64,000 nucleotides of DNA from Siphonodentalium dalli (Eukaryota; Mollusca; Scaphopoda; Gadilida; Siphonodentaliidae): NCBI GenBank assembly GCA_032622095.1, contig CP136061.1, positions 174,307,692 to 174,371,691 of the forward strand, written 5' to 3'. The translations under genes and the position numbers were made by a program. The notes below the pieces were generated by a model, which did not search any database, was not told the DNA's origin, and was given only the letters and a program-made list of their open reading frames with translations. Positions 1-11,960 of the stretch are shown piece by piece. Within the stretch, counting starts at the first letter, position 1. Each line of letters opens with the position of its first letter.

Positions 1-2109
1 ATGACAATAAGTACCCAACACGGGTGTGTATTGTTTAGTATCCGTAGTTGTAGTGCTCCGTTGATAGTATGCATGGGTACTTCTTGTATCCAGGTATGGT
101 TTACAAGAGGATTTATATATCGCGATGTATATTGTGTGCAGAGCGTGCATACTAAACTAGTGTTGAAACGATTAGTGGTTTTGGGGAATCGACTAGTCGC
201 CAGAGGGAATCGACTACTAGTCGACTAGTCGGACCCCTTCCGAAACTTACCGTTTTGTGCTCATATACGTATATAATTTGCCGTTTGTTTTGAGTACCAG
301 TAACCAACTATGCATTTTCGAATTTAAAGCAAGACGTGATTTAACACTATTTGCCCTGATTATTTGGCTTAATATCACTGAAGGTTAATAGGTTATTAAT
401 ATATGATGTTTTATGACAATCAAATTACCATACAGTTGATGTATGTATCTAAACTGTGGTGACAAACACCTGATCGATCGCGGAAACGCTACGGATTACA
501 GAGTGGAAGCGCGTGCAACAATCAGAAACCGGTGCATTATTCTATATGTTTTGTGTAAAAATGTTCCTTTAAAATTGATATGGTATGGTCTACCGGACCG
601 TACCGGTTCTTACATACAATCGAACATCGTTGTCTTCGAACTTGCCCAGTGTGCTTGTCACCGATTGACTTCACAAACGGGCGTACATGAAGAAATGCAA
701 GATATTTTGAGAAACGAACTTCATCTCCGACAGAGTCAAACAACAGTTACAAAATAAATGTTATAACAGCTGTAGTGCGTACAAGCCTTTTATGCTCGCA
801 GATGTCATGTACATATATCGGACACGGAATGTGGTAAAGTTTCCTGTATATTGTATATATAGAGTCCGCATATATTAAAAATGGGCCATGCATTGCGTAC
901 ATAATGTTGTTCCTTGTATTCATTGCAAGGTCACGATATGACATAGCTTAATCACGGACAGTCATTTTCCCGCCAAAACGCACGTGTTTTCACTGTTTGA
1001 TTTGATCGCGTACATAATTGTCTCTCGTGCATGGTACATTGTAAATATATATACAATATATACAATTTTACTCGCGAGTCCCCGAATACACAATCGATCG
1101 TGTCAGTTTCAGAAATAAAACTGCTCAGACGGCGATGTTAATAGTACATTTCAATGCGATGTCGTAAGTTCTATATTTAGCCCGATTCCAGGAATTTGCG
1201 TCATCCAGATTACGTTTCTGGGAACAGCTTTTCACCGCCCAATTCTGCGAAGGATTTTTAAGTTTGAGGTGGTACAATACATTGTAATTTTTCACAAACA
1301 CAGCCCATAAACGACGTGGGATTTCCGAAGTGACTCGCCAGTTTAGTTCGAAATACGCGACGCTATTCGATGCGTAGCATGGCCGACCGCAGGTTGGCTT
1401 TATATTTATATCTATAATACAATATATCTAGAACGTGGGATCGTATACGCTCACCCATGCGTCAGTTGATGCATGTGGTGGTTGTAAAAAATATCACACA
1501 ATTTTACAAATAAACTTTAAAGGTATACTGACATAGTGCTTCAATAAACTATTATATATTGGACTTGTTATTAAACTTAAAACTTATTAATGTCACCTCG
1601 CAACTAACTTGATTGAAGTTGAGTCCTGCACACCTGCAAACACGTTGACCAGTTATCACTCAAATCAATTCAGTCACGCCGAAATAGACACGGTTGCGAT
1701 AGGCGCTGATTCTTTGAAGTTGATTATCAAAACCGGCCGTCTCAACTTCAAAGAATAAGCCGCCACGGCGCCGACAAATACATTGAGTCATTGGGTTTCG
1801 CGCTCGTGCATGACCACCAAGTACTGAAAGCAGTTATCGCACCAAAGGGACAACAAAGAAGGCTTTAACAAACTAATTGTGATTGGGTATTTCGATAGCC
1901 TGATTGTTTAAATTGTCCAGTAATTCGGTAACGGCAGCAACGGCACTGCTTTCGCGATGGCATAATAATGGTGGTGGGTGTGTTCCGACTAGTCGACTAG
2001 CTGATTTCGGAATCGACTAATTTAATAATCGCGTCGATTTCGATTAGTCGATTAATCGTTTCAACACTATACTAAACAATACACACCCGTGTTGGGTACT
2101 TATTGTCAT
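1..2109. mobile_element. Inverted-repeat DNA element, left end possibly cut by the window
   Basis: Bases 1-41 are the exact reverse complement of 2069-2109. Further in, bases about 150-230 match the reverse complement of about 1985-2068 imperfectly. These inner arms are made of degenerate CGACTAGTCGA-like motifs. The element may start before base 1, so its target duplication cannot be read. Nothing inside resembles a transposase and the longest open frames are short, so it is non-autonomous. Bases about 1150-1225 match 16915-16990 in inverted orientation, which links its core to the large element at 11084-17632. Confidence 0.75.
1709..1756. repeat. Short perfect hairpin inside the first element
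   Basis: ATTCTTTGAAGTTGA at 1709-1723 is answered by its exact reverse complement at 1742-1756, with an 18-base loop. It lies near the centre-right of the inverted-repeat element. Its function is unknown; it may be a remnant of a smaller nested insertion. Confidence 0.6.
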
Positions 2110-2119
2110 GATTAAAACG

Positions 2120-2297
2120 ACATACCCGCATCATTTCCGGCCGTATGAACGTTGCATGTTCGACAAATACCCGCAACCACAAAGCTTGGGCAACCAGGCT
2201 TACATATCATATACCCCATATGGGGAAGCGACCATATACCCGCACAAACTACCCGCAAATCTCAACGGGAAAACATACCCGCAATATACCTGCACAC
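2120..2297 (+). repeat. Interspersed ACCCGCA motif cluster
   Basis: The heptamer ACCCGCA recurs at irregular spacing (near 2124, 2170, 2238, 2250 and 2275), with a variant near 2290. It starts right after the inverted-repeat end at 2109. The open frame through it is a by-product of the motif and I do not call it a gene. Confidence 0.4.
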
Positions 2298-2346
2298 CAC
2301 CTCATGACCTCTTCTGGGTTAACTACCCTCTGACCTCTACTCATTG

Positions 2347-2390
2347 TCCAATCAAATTACACGCTCAACCAATCTAGAGTATAAAAGGAC
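2347..2390 (+). promoter_or_regulatory. CCAAT/CCAAT/TATA promoter-like cluster
   Basis: CCAATCA at 2348-2354, CCAAT at 2369-2373 and TATAAAAGG at 2380-2388 are arranged like a core promoter on the + strand, which would start transcription near 2410. The hammerhead-like motif at 2428-2470 lies just downstream. This suits the promoter/ribozyme end of a Penelope-like retroelement, but no reverse transcriptase of that class is visible. It could also be a host promoter or chance. Confidence 0.35.
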
Positions 2391-2427
2391 AGGCAAAATC
2401 CACTTCAAAATCCACTTCACGCCATTC

Positions 2428-2470
2428 TGGTCCTGATGAAGATACACCAGTTATGGAAAGCGCTAGACCA
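2428..2470 (+). ncRNA. Degenerate hammerhead-ribozyme-like motif
   Basis: The order of parts matches a type I hammerhead. TGGTC (2428-2432) is followed by the core CTGATGA (2433-2439), a putative stem II segment, GAAA (2456-2459), the self-complementary GCGC (2460-2463), a U-A cleavage dinucleotide and GACCA (2466-2470), which pairs with TGGTC. A palindromic minimal stem III is known in retroelement hammerheads. The weak point is stem II, which pairs poorly (about four pairs with a bulge, no G10.1-C11.1), so activity is doubtful. Penelope-like elements are the best-known carriers. Confidence 0.4.
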
Positions 2471-3388
2471 TTACAAGGATTTTGCTTAGATTGAGAGCCT
2501 CCCTGGAGGATTCTCCTCAACTTTAATTTATTTCCTTACAACTCAATCTTTGCACTATGGCCACCAGCATCTCTTTAACTAGTGTCACATCATGTGACAA
2601 CAATCTTGTGACAACAATCGCACTACACCCAGCGTGTACCTGACTACAGTCATAGACAACGAAGACACGCATAGGGGAATGAAACGTGCACGCACGACCC
2701 AGAGAACAGCACACCAGTGCGCAAAGAAAGAGAGGTAGAGTGGATTTTCACTCTACGCACATTACAGCCTCTAGGAGACATTAACAAGAAGGATTTTCAG
2801 CCGCATTTTTATAAGAAAATGAAGTAGCATTGACAAAATCCCCACTTACTTTGGTGAAAAAACTTCAATTGTTGGACGTTTCATGCCTAATACATCATCA
2901 GCACAGTAGTGAAACATAGAGCTTTTTAATGTATATATTGTTTTGTATTGGATGCATAAAACCCATGGAATTATTTTGCAACTAAAATTAAGTTTTTTTT
3001 AAATTTATATGTATATAAGTTCAATGTTCGCCTTTCCCAATGTCATGCTGGTATTGCATATGTTACAAGTTTTATGATTAACTGAAAGAAGGTATATATT
3101 GTTTAGACATTTCTCTTCAACGTGTAGTCTAAAATGAAACCATTTGGGTCCAACACTCCTACATTTTTGTAACCTCCGAGCCCTTCCAGAGCATAACAGT
3201 TCTATGTGTTTTCCAAATGGGAAAGCTTGTTCTCACACTACAATAGGGTATTTTATAATCCATATTTCCACATATTTCTCCGTTCAAATTCCTTCATGCG
3301 ACCCCCCTATTCCCAGATTGAGATAATGTTCTTTTCATCTCACTCTCTGTTCCGACAACCATCTAACTTATAATATGCTTTCTCATTA
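2471..3388. other. Unassigned stretch
   Basis: This AT-rich stretch lies between the hammerhead-like motif and the next inverted-repeat element. I see no splice-bounded open frame, inverted repeat or tandem array in it. It may be the 3' body of a decayed retroelement or plain intron. Confidence 0.4.
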
Positions 3389-4547
3389 GGCCCCTGTGAG
3401 TAGTGGGTTTTTGATCGAATCGAATTTCGAATCTAATAGCTGTCTACAAATTTGAAAACGAATAAAAATATCAAATAGAATATTTCAAAATCTTGGTCGC
3501 CGAAATGATCTGATAAAGATGTTTTCCATTTTCGTCTGTTTGTCAAAATTATCTAAGTCTATTAAATAACACACATTGTCATCTTTTTTGTGAGCGGTGC
3601 ATGGATCGACAATTAAAGACATAATTTCTTCAAAATATAACAACAATTTTGAAAATAGCATTTTGTAAATTTTCATGCTCTGTAAATAAAAAACTCGTGG
3701 AATTGAATGACTTCACAAATGGAGAATGCCACACTTTATTTATTCAAAACACGGAATAGGAGATGCAGATTTTCGCTATCACAACTTTCTCTAAATTAAA
3801 AAAGCTGTTTGATTGATGGAATTTGACTTGCTCTGTCACTGCAAGACAACACTCAGCAAACACAATCAAATAATGAAAGATAATAGATATAATAGCGTGT
3901 ATGTGTATATGATGTCTGTTCAACAGATTTGTGAAGTAACTTTCCGTCTCCAATTGAATTCATGTCATCGTAATAAATTATAAACTTTTATATAATCGCA
4001 GTCGCAAATCAAAAGTGTTAGAATAGTTAAAGTTAACTTAAAATGGCAGATTTTGAGGGAATACTTACGAGTGTATATCTACTTCTTAAACTGCTTTCAC
4101 AGACCTGTGGCTGCATGATGCATGCGGCTAATGCATGCGGCTAATGCATGCGGCTATTGGTTTATAGGCGCAATGTTTCAAACCATACATATATCACTGG
4201 GGTTATGACTGACACAGTTAAACACAACCGAGTTCAAAACTTTTTGAAATTGGATGCGTTTAACTTCATGGGCCGTAACCCCAGTGATATATGTAAGGTT
4301 TGAAATGTTGCTACTAACCCGATAGCCGCATGCATTGGCCGCATATGTCAGCCACAGGACTGTGAAAGCAGCTTTATACTTTGCAGTAATTGTGAATGTT
4401 CAAATATTACTGATAAATGCATTACATTCGCATTGACTGTTTTGAAGTATTCAAAATTTCTAGTTGTTGTTTCAAAGTCAAACCAAATTTGAATCAAATC
4501 GAGGTCGAATCTAATAACAAAATGAACATCGAATATTTGCAGGGGCC
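3389..4547. mobile_element. Inverted-repeat element with GGCCCCTG ends and TA flanks
   Basis: The left end GGCCCCTG (3389-3396) is mirrored by CAGGGGCC (4540-4547), and a TA dinucleotide flanks both ends. Subterminal arms share degenerate TCGAATCTAATA and CGAATATT-like words in inverted orientation (3412-3490 against 4440-4540). These recall the TCGAACCGAAC motifs of the element at 61951-63135. There is no transposase frame. A separate hairpin is nested at 4091-4371. It lies just upstream of the first visible host exon. Confidence 0.6.
4091..4371. mobile_element. Nested hairpin MITE with TGCATGCGGCTAA tandem
   Basis: CTGCTTTCACAGACCTGTGG at the left is mirrored by CCACAGGACTGTGAAAGCAG at the right. 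A second inner pair surrounds the sequence ATATATCACTGGGGTTA and its complement. The left arm carries three tandem copies of a TAATGCATGCGGC-like unit. The size (about 280 bp) and fold are typical of a foldback MITE. Confidence 0.6.
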
Positions 4548-4800
4548 TAATTCTGATGACTTTTTTGATAATTGGCTGTAAATTTCCTGAAAATATCTGG
4601 TTTTGCTGAAGATGTCAAACATGAAGAATGCAGACATGAATTGTCTTAATATTATGATCAGAAGCATGCGCACAATTTGTTTGTAGTAAAATGTTCCTGT
4701 ATCTAAGAAATATCAATGATTAGAAATTCTGCACTTCCTCATTGTATCAAGAAAGAAGTTTGAGACTAAAGTCCTCTGTTCTTTAATACATATTTTGCAG

Positions 4801-5102
4801 GAACCATCAATGTTACAATGACATGTCAAGACAGATTGTTAAGAGCATACGGTTACTGTTCAATATGATGCAGAAGGGTAATCAGTTACTTCATCATCAG
4901 TGGCTTGAACATTACAATGAGACTCAACTGTCTAAAATGAAAAATTGGCTGGATAGAAGTGAAGAACGCTCGTTTTCTGGCAAGGAAGCAATTATGATGG
5001 CACCTACTATGCTTCTGCATATGAAGAATGTATTAGATCAATCCCTTACAATTGATCAGTACAGACTGTTAATGGGAGAAATGTCACAGAACAATTCTAA
5101 TG
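4801..5102 (+). CDS. Internal exon 1 of an unrecognised host gene
   Basis: The acceptor is at 4799-4800 (TACATATTTTGCAG). The frame is open from the acceptor through MSRQIVKSIRLLF at 4823, and it ends at donor AATG|GTATGT with one base of a split codon (5102). About 100 residues are encoded, rich in Leu, Met, Gln and Lys and probably alpha-helical, with no motif I can name. The frame runs into the acceptor without a start codon being needed, so earlier exons probably lie left of the window or were missed. The exon at 10881 continues it in the matching phase. Confidence 0.7.
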
Positions 5103-5390
5103 GTATGTTTTTGGTTACAATATTATGCAGCCATTATTGGCAGCCAACTTTGTCAGTGTTTAATTCCACCAACTGAAATAATTTCTAGGCAGAGATACTA
5201 TGTACCCAGACCAACCGATGATGACCAAGTACAAGTAAAAATAAATAATTAAACCAAAATATTGTTCAAATATAGTTTATATTTCGATAATAATTCTGTT
5301 CATATTTGAATTTTTAAATAACATGGATGACAATTAATTATAGAATATCCAGTCGAGTCTCCAAAAGACGCATGACTCACACCTGTAGCC

Positions 5391-5830
5391 TTGTTCTCGG
5401 TTGGCGGTGAAACAAAGGAAGAGCCATGCTTGAGTGTTAATTAACTTCAAACTCAGTTTTGTGATAAGATATTCTAAATTGTTAAAATACCCAGTCCAAT
5501 TATTGGTCTGATTACTACATGTAAATATGAAACATTGTATATGGTAGGTAATCCAATGTGTACCCTTGTGGAACTGAGAAAACAAAAGAACAGTCTGTCA
5601 CAGTTAATTACTATTGTACTATTAAAGTAAGTGTTCCCTGTTTGGTGAACCGAGAACACAGTGATGCATCGGTGGCAAGAGACTATATATCTGCTGTTCA
5701 ACATGCAGAACAAAATATCTTAATTTCATTTATTTTATATCTCTCAACTATAATCAAATTATTAATACATTAAAATTAATTAATGACAAATTTTGACTTG
5801 GTTCTCGGTTGTCCTCCGTTGTTCACCATA
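5391..5830. repeat. Three related GGTTCTCGGTT blocks in mixed orientation
   Basis: TTGTTCTCGGTTGGCGGTG near 5391, the inverse-type TTTGGTGAACCGAGAACAC near 5641 and GGTTCTCGGTTGTCCTCCG near 5800 are related sequences in intron 1. They suggest two or three overlapping inverted-repeat remnants of one small element. Boundaries are unclear. Confidence 0.35.
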
Positions 5831-6192
5831 AATAGGAGTTCTCAATTCTGATGGGTTTTGCCATAATTCCCAGAAATTATAACAGGTTATATACTCCACT
5901 AAGTATTTTAATTGTTCTTTTGTATGTGGATTGTGCAAAAATGTGTCACATAAATTTTATTGTTCCGATTCCCATTGGTGCACATTCCCTTGGTGACAGA
6001 GATAGGTTGGGGAGTGATTCATGTCCCAAGGTTCAACAAAAATTTCAACACATAGAAAATTACTTTCAAACTAATATTTAATATAAAATATGGGGTTTTA
6101 GACCTACAATTAAATATTGCCCTACCTTATATCAAATGATACTTGTACTATGCAAAATATAATGTAAACATACATAATATCATAATAAATAA

Positions 6193-6430
6193 GGGGTACA
6201 ATCGGCAAGTCGGACAGCGTAATCACGTTAGTAGCGTCATGAACGGTAAAATCGGTACCGATTCTACCGATCAATATCCAAGAGTGAATGCATTACGTCG
6301 CAGTCGGCAAGTCAATCGTTGAAATCGGTACCGATTGAAACTTTTAACATTCGATTTGTTGTTGTATGAAAACGTGAACGCTGCAATCCCAAAGCCGGAC
6401 ACTTGGTGAAATCGGTAACGATTGAGACGT
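6193..6430. mobile_element. Single end of a TAA/GGGG element with AATCGGTACCGATT motifs
   Basis: TAA (6190-6192) is followed by GGGGTACAATCGG, which matches the terminal style of the TWA-flanked elements in this window. Three copies of a palindromic AATCGGTACCGATT-like motif follow, near 6252, 6330 and 6410. No matching right end was found, and the tandem-array element at 6513 begins soon after. It is therefore read as a solo or truncated terminus. Confidence 0.45.
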
Positions 6431-6512
6431 TTTATGTTGGATTTTTGTTATACATAGATCTAGGGCCTAGATGATCGAGGATTTTCCTTCGAAAAAAAAT
6501 CCAATAGTAGTT

Positions 6513-8551
6513 TATTAGCTCAACTTTACTTTGTAAAGTTTGAGCTATTGCCATGGCTTGGTATCCGTCGTACGTGTGTGCGTGTGTGTGTGTGTCCGTG
6601 TGTGATGCGTCAACAATTTCCTTTAGCACGGGCTACAGTTCGTACCTTTTGTCCGATTATTATGAAATTTGTCATGGATGTTGACATGTAGATGGGAACG
6701 AGTCATTTTGGGGTCATTCGAAAAAAAAACATGGCCACCAGCAGCCATCTTTGATTTCAAAATTCAATCCATTAGCACGGGCTACAGGCTGTACTGTTCA
6801 TCTTATTGTCATGAAATTTGTCATGGATGTTAATATTGACATGTAGATGGGAACGAGTAATTTTGGGGTCAATCGGCCAAAAAACATGGCCACCAGCAGC
6901 CATCTTTGATTTTACTCTTTGTATGACTAAATCCTTTAGCACGGGCTACAGGTCGTACCTTTAGTCTGATCGTCATGTAATTTGTCATGGCTGTTGAAAT
7001 TGGAATGTAGATGGGAACGAGTAATTTTGGGGTCATTCGGCCAAAAAACATGGCCACCAGCAGCCATCTTTGATTTTACTCTTTGTATGACTAAATCCTT
7101 TAGCACGGGCTACAGGTCGTACCTTTAGTCTGATCGTCATGTAATTTGTCATGGCTGTACTGTTCATCTTATTGTCATGAAATTTGTCATGGATGTTAAT
7201 ATTGACATGTAGATGGGAACGAGTAATTTTGGGGTCAATCGGCCAAAAAACATGGCCACCAGCAGCCATCTTTGATTTTACTCTTTGTATGACTAAATCC
7301 TTTAGCACGGGCTACAGGTCGTACCTTTAGTCTGATCGTCATGTAATTTGTCATGGCTGTTGAAATTGGAATGTAGATGGGAAAGAGTAATTTTGGGGTC
7401 ATTCGGCCAAAAAACATGGCCGCCAGCAGCCATCTTGGATTTTACTCTTTGTATGACTAAATTCTTTAGCACGGGCTGCAGGTCGTACCTTTAGTCTGAT
7501 CTTCATCAAATTTGTCATGGTTATTAACAATGATATGTAGATGGGAACGACTAATTTTGGGGTCATTTGGCCAAAAAACATTGTCGCCAGCAGCCATCTT
7601 GGATTTTACTCTTTGTATGACTAAATCCTTTAGCACGGGCTACAGGTCGTACCTTTAGTCTGATCATCATAAAATTTGTCATGGCTGTCGAAATTGGAAT
7701 GTAGATGGGGGAACGAGTCATTTTGGCGTCATTCGGACAAAAAACATGGCCGCCAGCGGCCATCTTGGATTTCAAAATTTAATCCATTAGCACGGGCCAC
7801 AGGTCGTACTGTTCGTCTGATCATCATGAAATTTGTCATGGATGATAATATTGACATGTAGATGGGAACGAGTAATTTTGGGGTCATTCGGCCAAAAAAC
7901 ATGGCCGCCAGTAGCCATCTTGGATTTTACTCTTTGTATGACTAAATCCTTTAGCACGGGCTACAGGTTGTACCTTTAGAATGATCATCATAAAATTTGT
8001 CATGAATGTTAATAATGACATGTAGATGGGAACGAGTCATTTTGGGGTCATTCGGCCGAAAAACATGGTCGCCAGCAGTCATCTTGGATTTTACTCTTTG
8101 TATGACTAAATTCTTTAGCATGGGCTACATGTCTTACCTTTAGTCTGATCGTCATTAAATTTATCATGAATGTTAATAATGACATGTAGATGGGAACGAC
8201 TAATTTTGGGGTCATTTGGCCAAAAAACATGGTCGCCAGCAGCCATCTTGGATTTTACTCTTTGTATGACTAAATTCTTTAGCATGGGCTACATGTCTTA
8301 CCTTTAGTCTGATCGTCATAAAATTTGTCATGGATGTTAACGATGACATGTAGATGGGAAACGACTCATTTTGGGGTCATTCGGCGGAAAATATGGCCGC
8401 CAGCAGCCATCTTGGATTTTACTTTTCTCTTCATGTCTATAAACTAGTATTAGACATTCAACTTTCCACATTCCTAATCGCTCCATTGACTGTAATACAT
8501 TAAATTATTCCCTTTCCAAGTTGAGCTACAGTGTCATTGACACTTTCATTT
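6513..8551 (+). mobile_element. Tandem-array element 1 (pearl/HINE-like), AGCACGGG subfamily
   Basis: The left end holds the hairpin AGCTCAACTTTACTTTGTAA, continuing AGTTTGAGCT, then a CGTCCGT/GTGTGTGT-rich leader. The body is about eleven monomers of roughly 160-165 bp carrying words such as ATGTAGATGGGAACGAG and CATGGCCGCCAGCAGCC. The right end is AAGTTGAGCTACAGTGTCAT with the palindrome AGTGTCATTGACACT. This architecture matches non-autonomous Helentron-type 'pearl' elements described in bivalves; the assignment is by structure only. Long minus-strand open frames through the array are by-products of the repeat. Confidence 0.75.
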
Positions 8552-9387
8552 GCATTGTTTTAGGTATTAGGTATTATTAGACTAATTGGCAGTAACAATT
8601 ATCCTCATCGGAAATACTTCTATTTCGTTTCTGATTCCGTACTTTACATATGCACATAAATTGTATCATTTTCACTCCACTTTCATCTTATCAAATTACA
8701 CTTTAATCATCATTGATTGTCATATCATCTACCATTTTAGCATAATCTGCATACTCATCCAATACTCATTCAATTATTACTAATTGTTTAGCATATTAAC
8801 GTATTTTATCGGCAATCTATTCAGATCTATTGTGATATTTTTTCACTGTTTATCTATTCGTTGCGCAATTGGCTGAATCCAGTTAAGCTCTGCCCATCGA
8901 ATGTCACTCATGTTTACCCGGCAGATTCAAACGTCTTGCTGGTGTGTGTTATTGGGTCGCGTTTCTATTATCCTCATGTATCGACAGATCTAATGTTAAT
9001 CTCCCCAAATTAATCGCATATATGAATCCAAGTTTCCATTCTATTCCTATGGGAATGGGTCTCCAGACAGGTTGGGATGGGTTTTTAATTTGGTTTGTAG
9101 ATGATCTCTCAAGGTTGGGGGGGGGCAAAGCTATGTATCCATGCTACCGGGCCAGACGTAAGTAGGCCTACAAGACCCCGCACACGTTACATTCTGTTCT
9201 GTTCGTGTGGGCCCTCCTTTGTATGAGGCGCACCCCATTCATAATGGGTAAAAATATTGATCTCGTAAAATTAAATAGTTCTACTTGCATATCAATGATA
9301 TAAAATAGTCTTGAACTGGGAAGCTAAAATATTAAAATGACAAATCACAATTGCATGGATCCACTTTATCTCACAGTTTAAATAATA
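8552..9387. other. Intron 1 sequence partly shared with a distant element core
   Basis: About 8552-8650 matches the reverse complement of about 57180-57290, inside the element at 55642-57703. It is therefore dispersed repeat, not unique intron. The rest, up to the hairpin element at 9388, shows no convincing exon. A short open frame at 8944-9165 lacks splice context and is not called. Confidence 0.5.
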
Positions 9388-10026
9388 CTGGACATAAAGT
9401 CCCAAAAATAAGGTTTTAATAAAATTTATAAATCGGTATACTACTATATAAGGAACTCAAGTTATGAAAGAATTGCCAAATGGCCGGACAAACATATCCC
9501 AAATACAAGCACAAAATACTGGGCATATCTTGTCTGTTCCTATAAATAACATACTCAGCTACAACTCTGCACAGCGATAAAATCGTTCCGGGCGTCAAAT
9601 TAATGGAGTTTAAAACATTTTTCAACATTAGCGACGCCATCCATGTTTTCAATGTTTTCGTATACTTATTCAATCGGTAATTGGAAAGACCGGTGTTCTG
9701 CAACAAATAGTATGTCGGAACACATGTACTTTTTTCAGAACACCTGTTCCCTTCTCACGATGTTAAGAAATAAAATGGCGATATGCATGGCGCCGAGTCA
9801 CTCGTCGCTAATGGTGAAAAATGCTTTAAACTCCGTTAATTTGGCGTCCGGAAGTATGTTATTTATAGGAAACAGATGACATATGCCCGGTATTTTGTGT
9901 TTTGTGCTTGTATGTGGGATATGTTTGTCCGGATATTTGGTAATTCTATCATAACTTGAGTTCCTTATATTAGAATACCTATTTATAAATTTGATTGAAA
10001 CCTTATTTTTGGGACTTTATGTCCAG
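9388..10026. mobile_element. Long hairpin element flanked by TA
   Basis: The ends CTGGACATAAAGTCCCAAAA (9388) and the reverse complement finishing at 10026 are near-perfect inverted repeats, flanked on each side by TA. The two arms stay similar for most of the 639 bp, so the element is nearly one palindrome. It has no coding potential. Its arm sequence reappears at about 56800-57130 inside another element. A TA duplication with such arms suits a Tc1/mariner-type or similar MITE. Confidence 0.7.
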
Positions 10027-10702
10027 TAACTGTGTTTATCCAGACTAAAAAGTGAGTGATTTGGCTTCGCGCCCATTGACTTAAACCACAGCTGTCAATC
10101 AAACTAAAAATGGGCGTGCATTTGTCGCCAAGATGTAAACACGATTTGCACAACACGAATTACCATGTTCGATCTGGGCTCGATTAACACAATGCATGCG
10201 TGACAATTACCTAACACTTAATTAGTTAATATAAATACTTCATTACCGGAGTAATGTATTCGAACTGTAAATTTGGCATAACAGTATACTTTCTAATAGT
10301 CCTCAGTTCATTGAGGGTATATAGGGTGTACTGTAGATGTAGAAGATCAATGCTATATCAGTCGAACTTCAAAGGATTTTATATATATACGCGGTACTGG
10401 TTAAACTTATACATAAATACATAGTCATAAATCAATAAATAAACGAAATATTTTTTTGCTTTACAAAAACGTCGTTATCACGTTGTAATCGGTATTTTAT
10501 CGGTAGAAAGTACATACGCAGTGCGTTGTGAATTCACTTGGAAGTTGGTACATTTATCATGGTTCATGACATCCTGTAATATCCGGCCACGTGATCTCCG
10601 ATCCCATAAATATCAATTGCCCGGTCAATTCATTCTCTCTTTTTCCCCATCAGGACATTCCTCGTGAGCAGGGTGGGTGCGAGACCCTGGGAGGGAGTTC
10701 AG

Positions 10703-10794
10703 AGTTCAGTGGGCAAGATACTTCTAGGAGATATATATTTTACTTATTTTGAAAAATATTGTATCTCTGTCAAAGTTATCTTGCCCACTGAACT
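10703..10794. repeat. Small foldback with 18-bp perfect arms
   Basis: AGTTCAGTGGGCAAGATA at 10703-10720 has its exact reverse complement at 10777-10794. It lies in intron 1, less than 100 bp before the acceptor of the exon at 10881. Confidence 0.65.
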
Positions 10795-10880
10795 ATATGG
10801 TATAATATAGAATTTTCTGGCAGGTGGAGGCCATGAGGAAAGTAACATAAAAGCCTATAAATATATTATCCTTGTTTCAG

Positions 10881-11019
10881 TTGACAGCTTATTAGATTGC
10901 CAGCCATTGGATTTGAGATGGAATAAGCAAGTCTTGGAATATTTGTCTTTAATTTTGGCTCAGAATCGAGACAAATTCCCGCTTGAGAAGCTGAAGAGAA
11001 TCAATATTTTATTGAATAG
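10881..11019 (+). CDS. Internal exon 2 of the unrecognised host gene
   Basis: The acceptor CTTGTTTCAG ends at 10880 and the donor is TAG|GTGAGT at 11020. The first two bases complete a codon with the single base left by exon 1, and 45 full codons follow. The exon ends with AG, two bases of the next codon. The peptide includes LDLRWNKQVLEYLSLIL and DKFPLEKLKRINILLN, which look like amphipathic helices. It has no stop in this frame, while the other two frames are closed early. Family unknown; a helical-repeat protein is possible. Confidence 0.8.
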
Positions 11020-11960
11020 GTGAGTGAAGCAAATACTCAATGTTGAAAACATGTCTGCAATTGTATTTATATAGCGTTACTTAGGGGTCATCTCAAAACT
11101 ACTATCGGGATCCCGATAGATATCCCGATAGGATGCCGATAACTCAAAACTATCTTCTAAATTTCCCGATAGATTCCGATAGAGCGGTCATCATTTCCCG
11201 AAAATATTCCGATACCGCATCTAAATATTCCGATAACATGCTGATTTCCCGAAAATTTCCCGAAAACTTTCCGAAAGTAATGTACGTAATGTACGTGAAA
11301 GCGTATTACCAACTTTCCGATAATTTACCCATTTATTTCAAGAACAATTAGGCCTTTGTCTGTTTTGATAATCGACGAATCAAGCATGCTGTTTTGTTTA
11401 TGTTTCCGGTTCTATATGTTGTCATTATTTTGGATTCGTCCACAGCCTCCTTCGTAAGCATATTTTTATTGGGGTGGAAGCTTGTTTAAAAGAATTAAAA
11501 CTCTACACGTGTCAAGTTTTGATTCCAAGTTATTAAATTGTCCATTGAATTCTTTTTGCATATTATTCATACAGCACATATATCATAGAAACGCTCTGAA
11601 GGAAACATAAAAAGAAATGGTTTCATAAAGGTAGTATCCCTTCAACACTAGCAATAGACTGTTCCAAAGTGAACGTGATAAAAAATTGAAATATATATTT
11701 GATAAAACTCTTTTGGCCCTAGAAATGTTCTCAAATAAAACTGTCATTTGATTTGATTTGTTCCCTCATTCATCACAAGATGATATGAATAATATTTTAT
11801 TTTAATACACTGAGTGAGCAATTTTGAGAATTAAATAAAGTTCGACAACATTTTCGATTTTCTCTTCAGTTACACGTCCCAACATCACGCCAATTCAGCC
11901 CAATATTGTGGGCACGGGGATTGCCTGGATTAGTACCCAAATAAATTATGTTGTTAAAGC

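Noticed and set aside
443-757. 104-codon open frame inside the first element
   Set aside because: No domain, no splice or promoter context, and codon use looks random. Not supported as a transposase.
6513-8551. Possible CRISPR array (regular repeats with variable segments)
   Set aside because: The repeat unit is about 160 bp and variable all along its length, bounded by hairpins, in a eukaryotic intron context. It is a satellite-type array, not a CRISPR.
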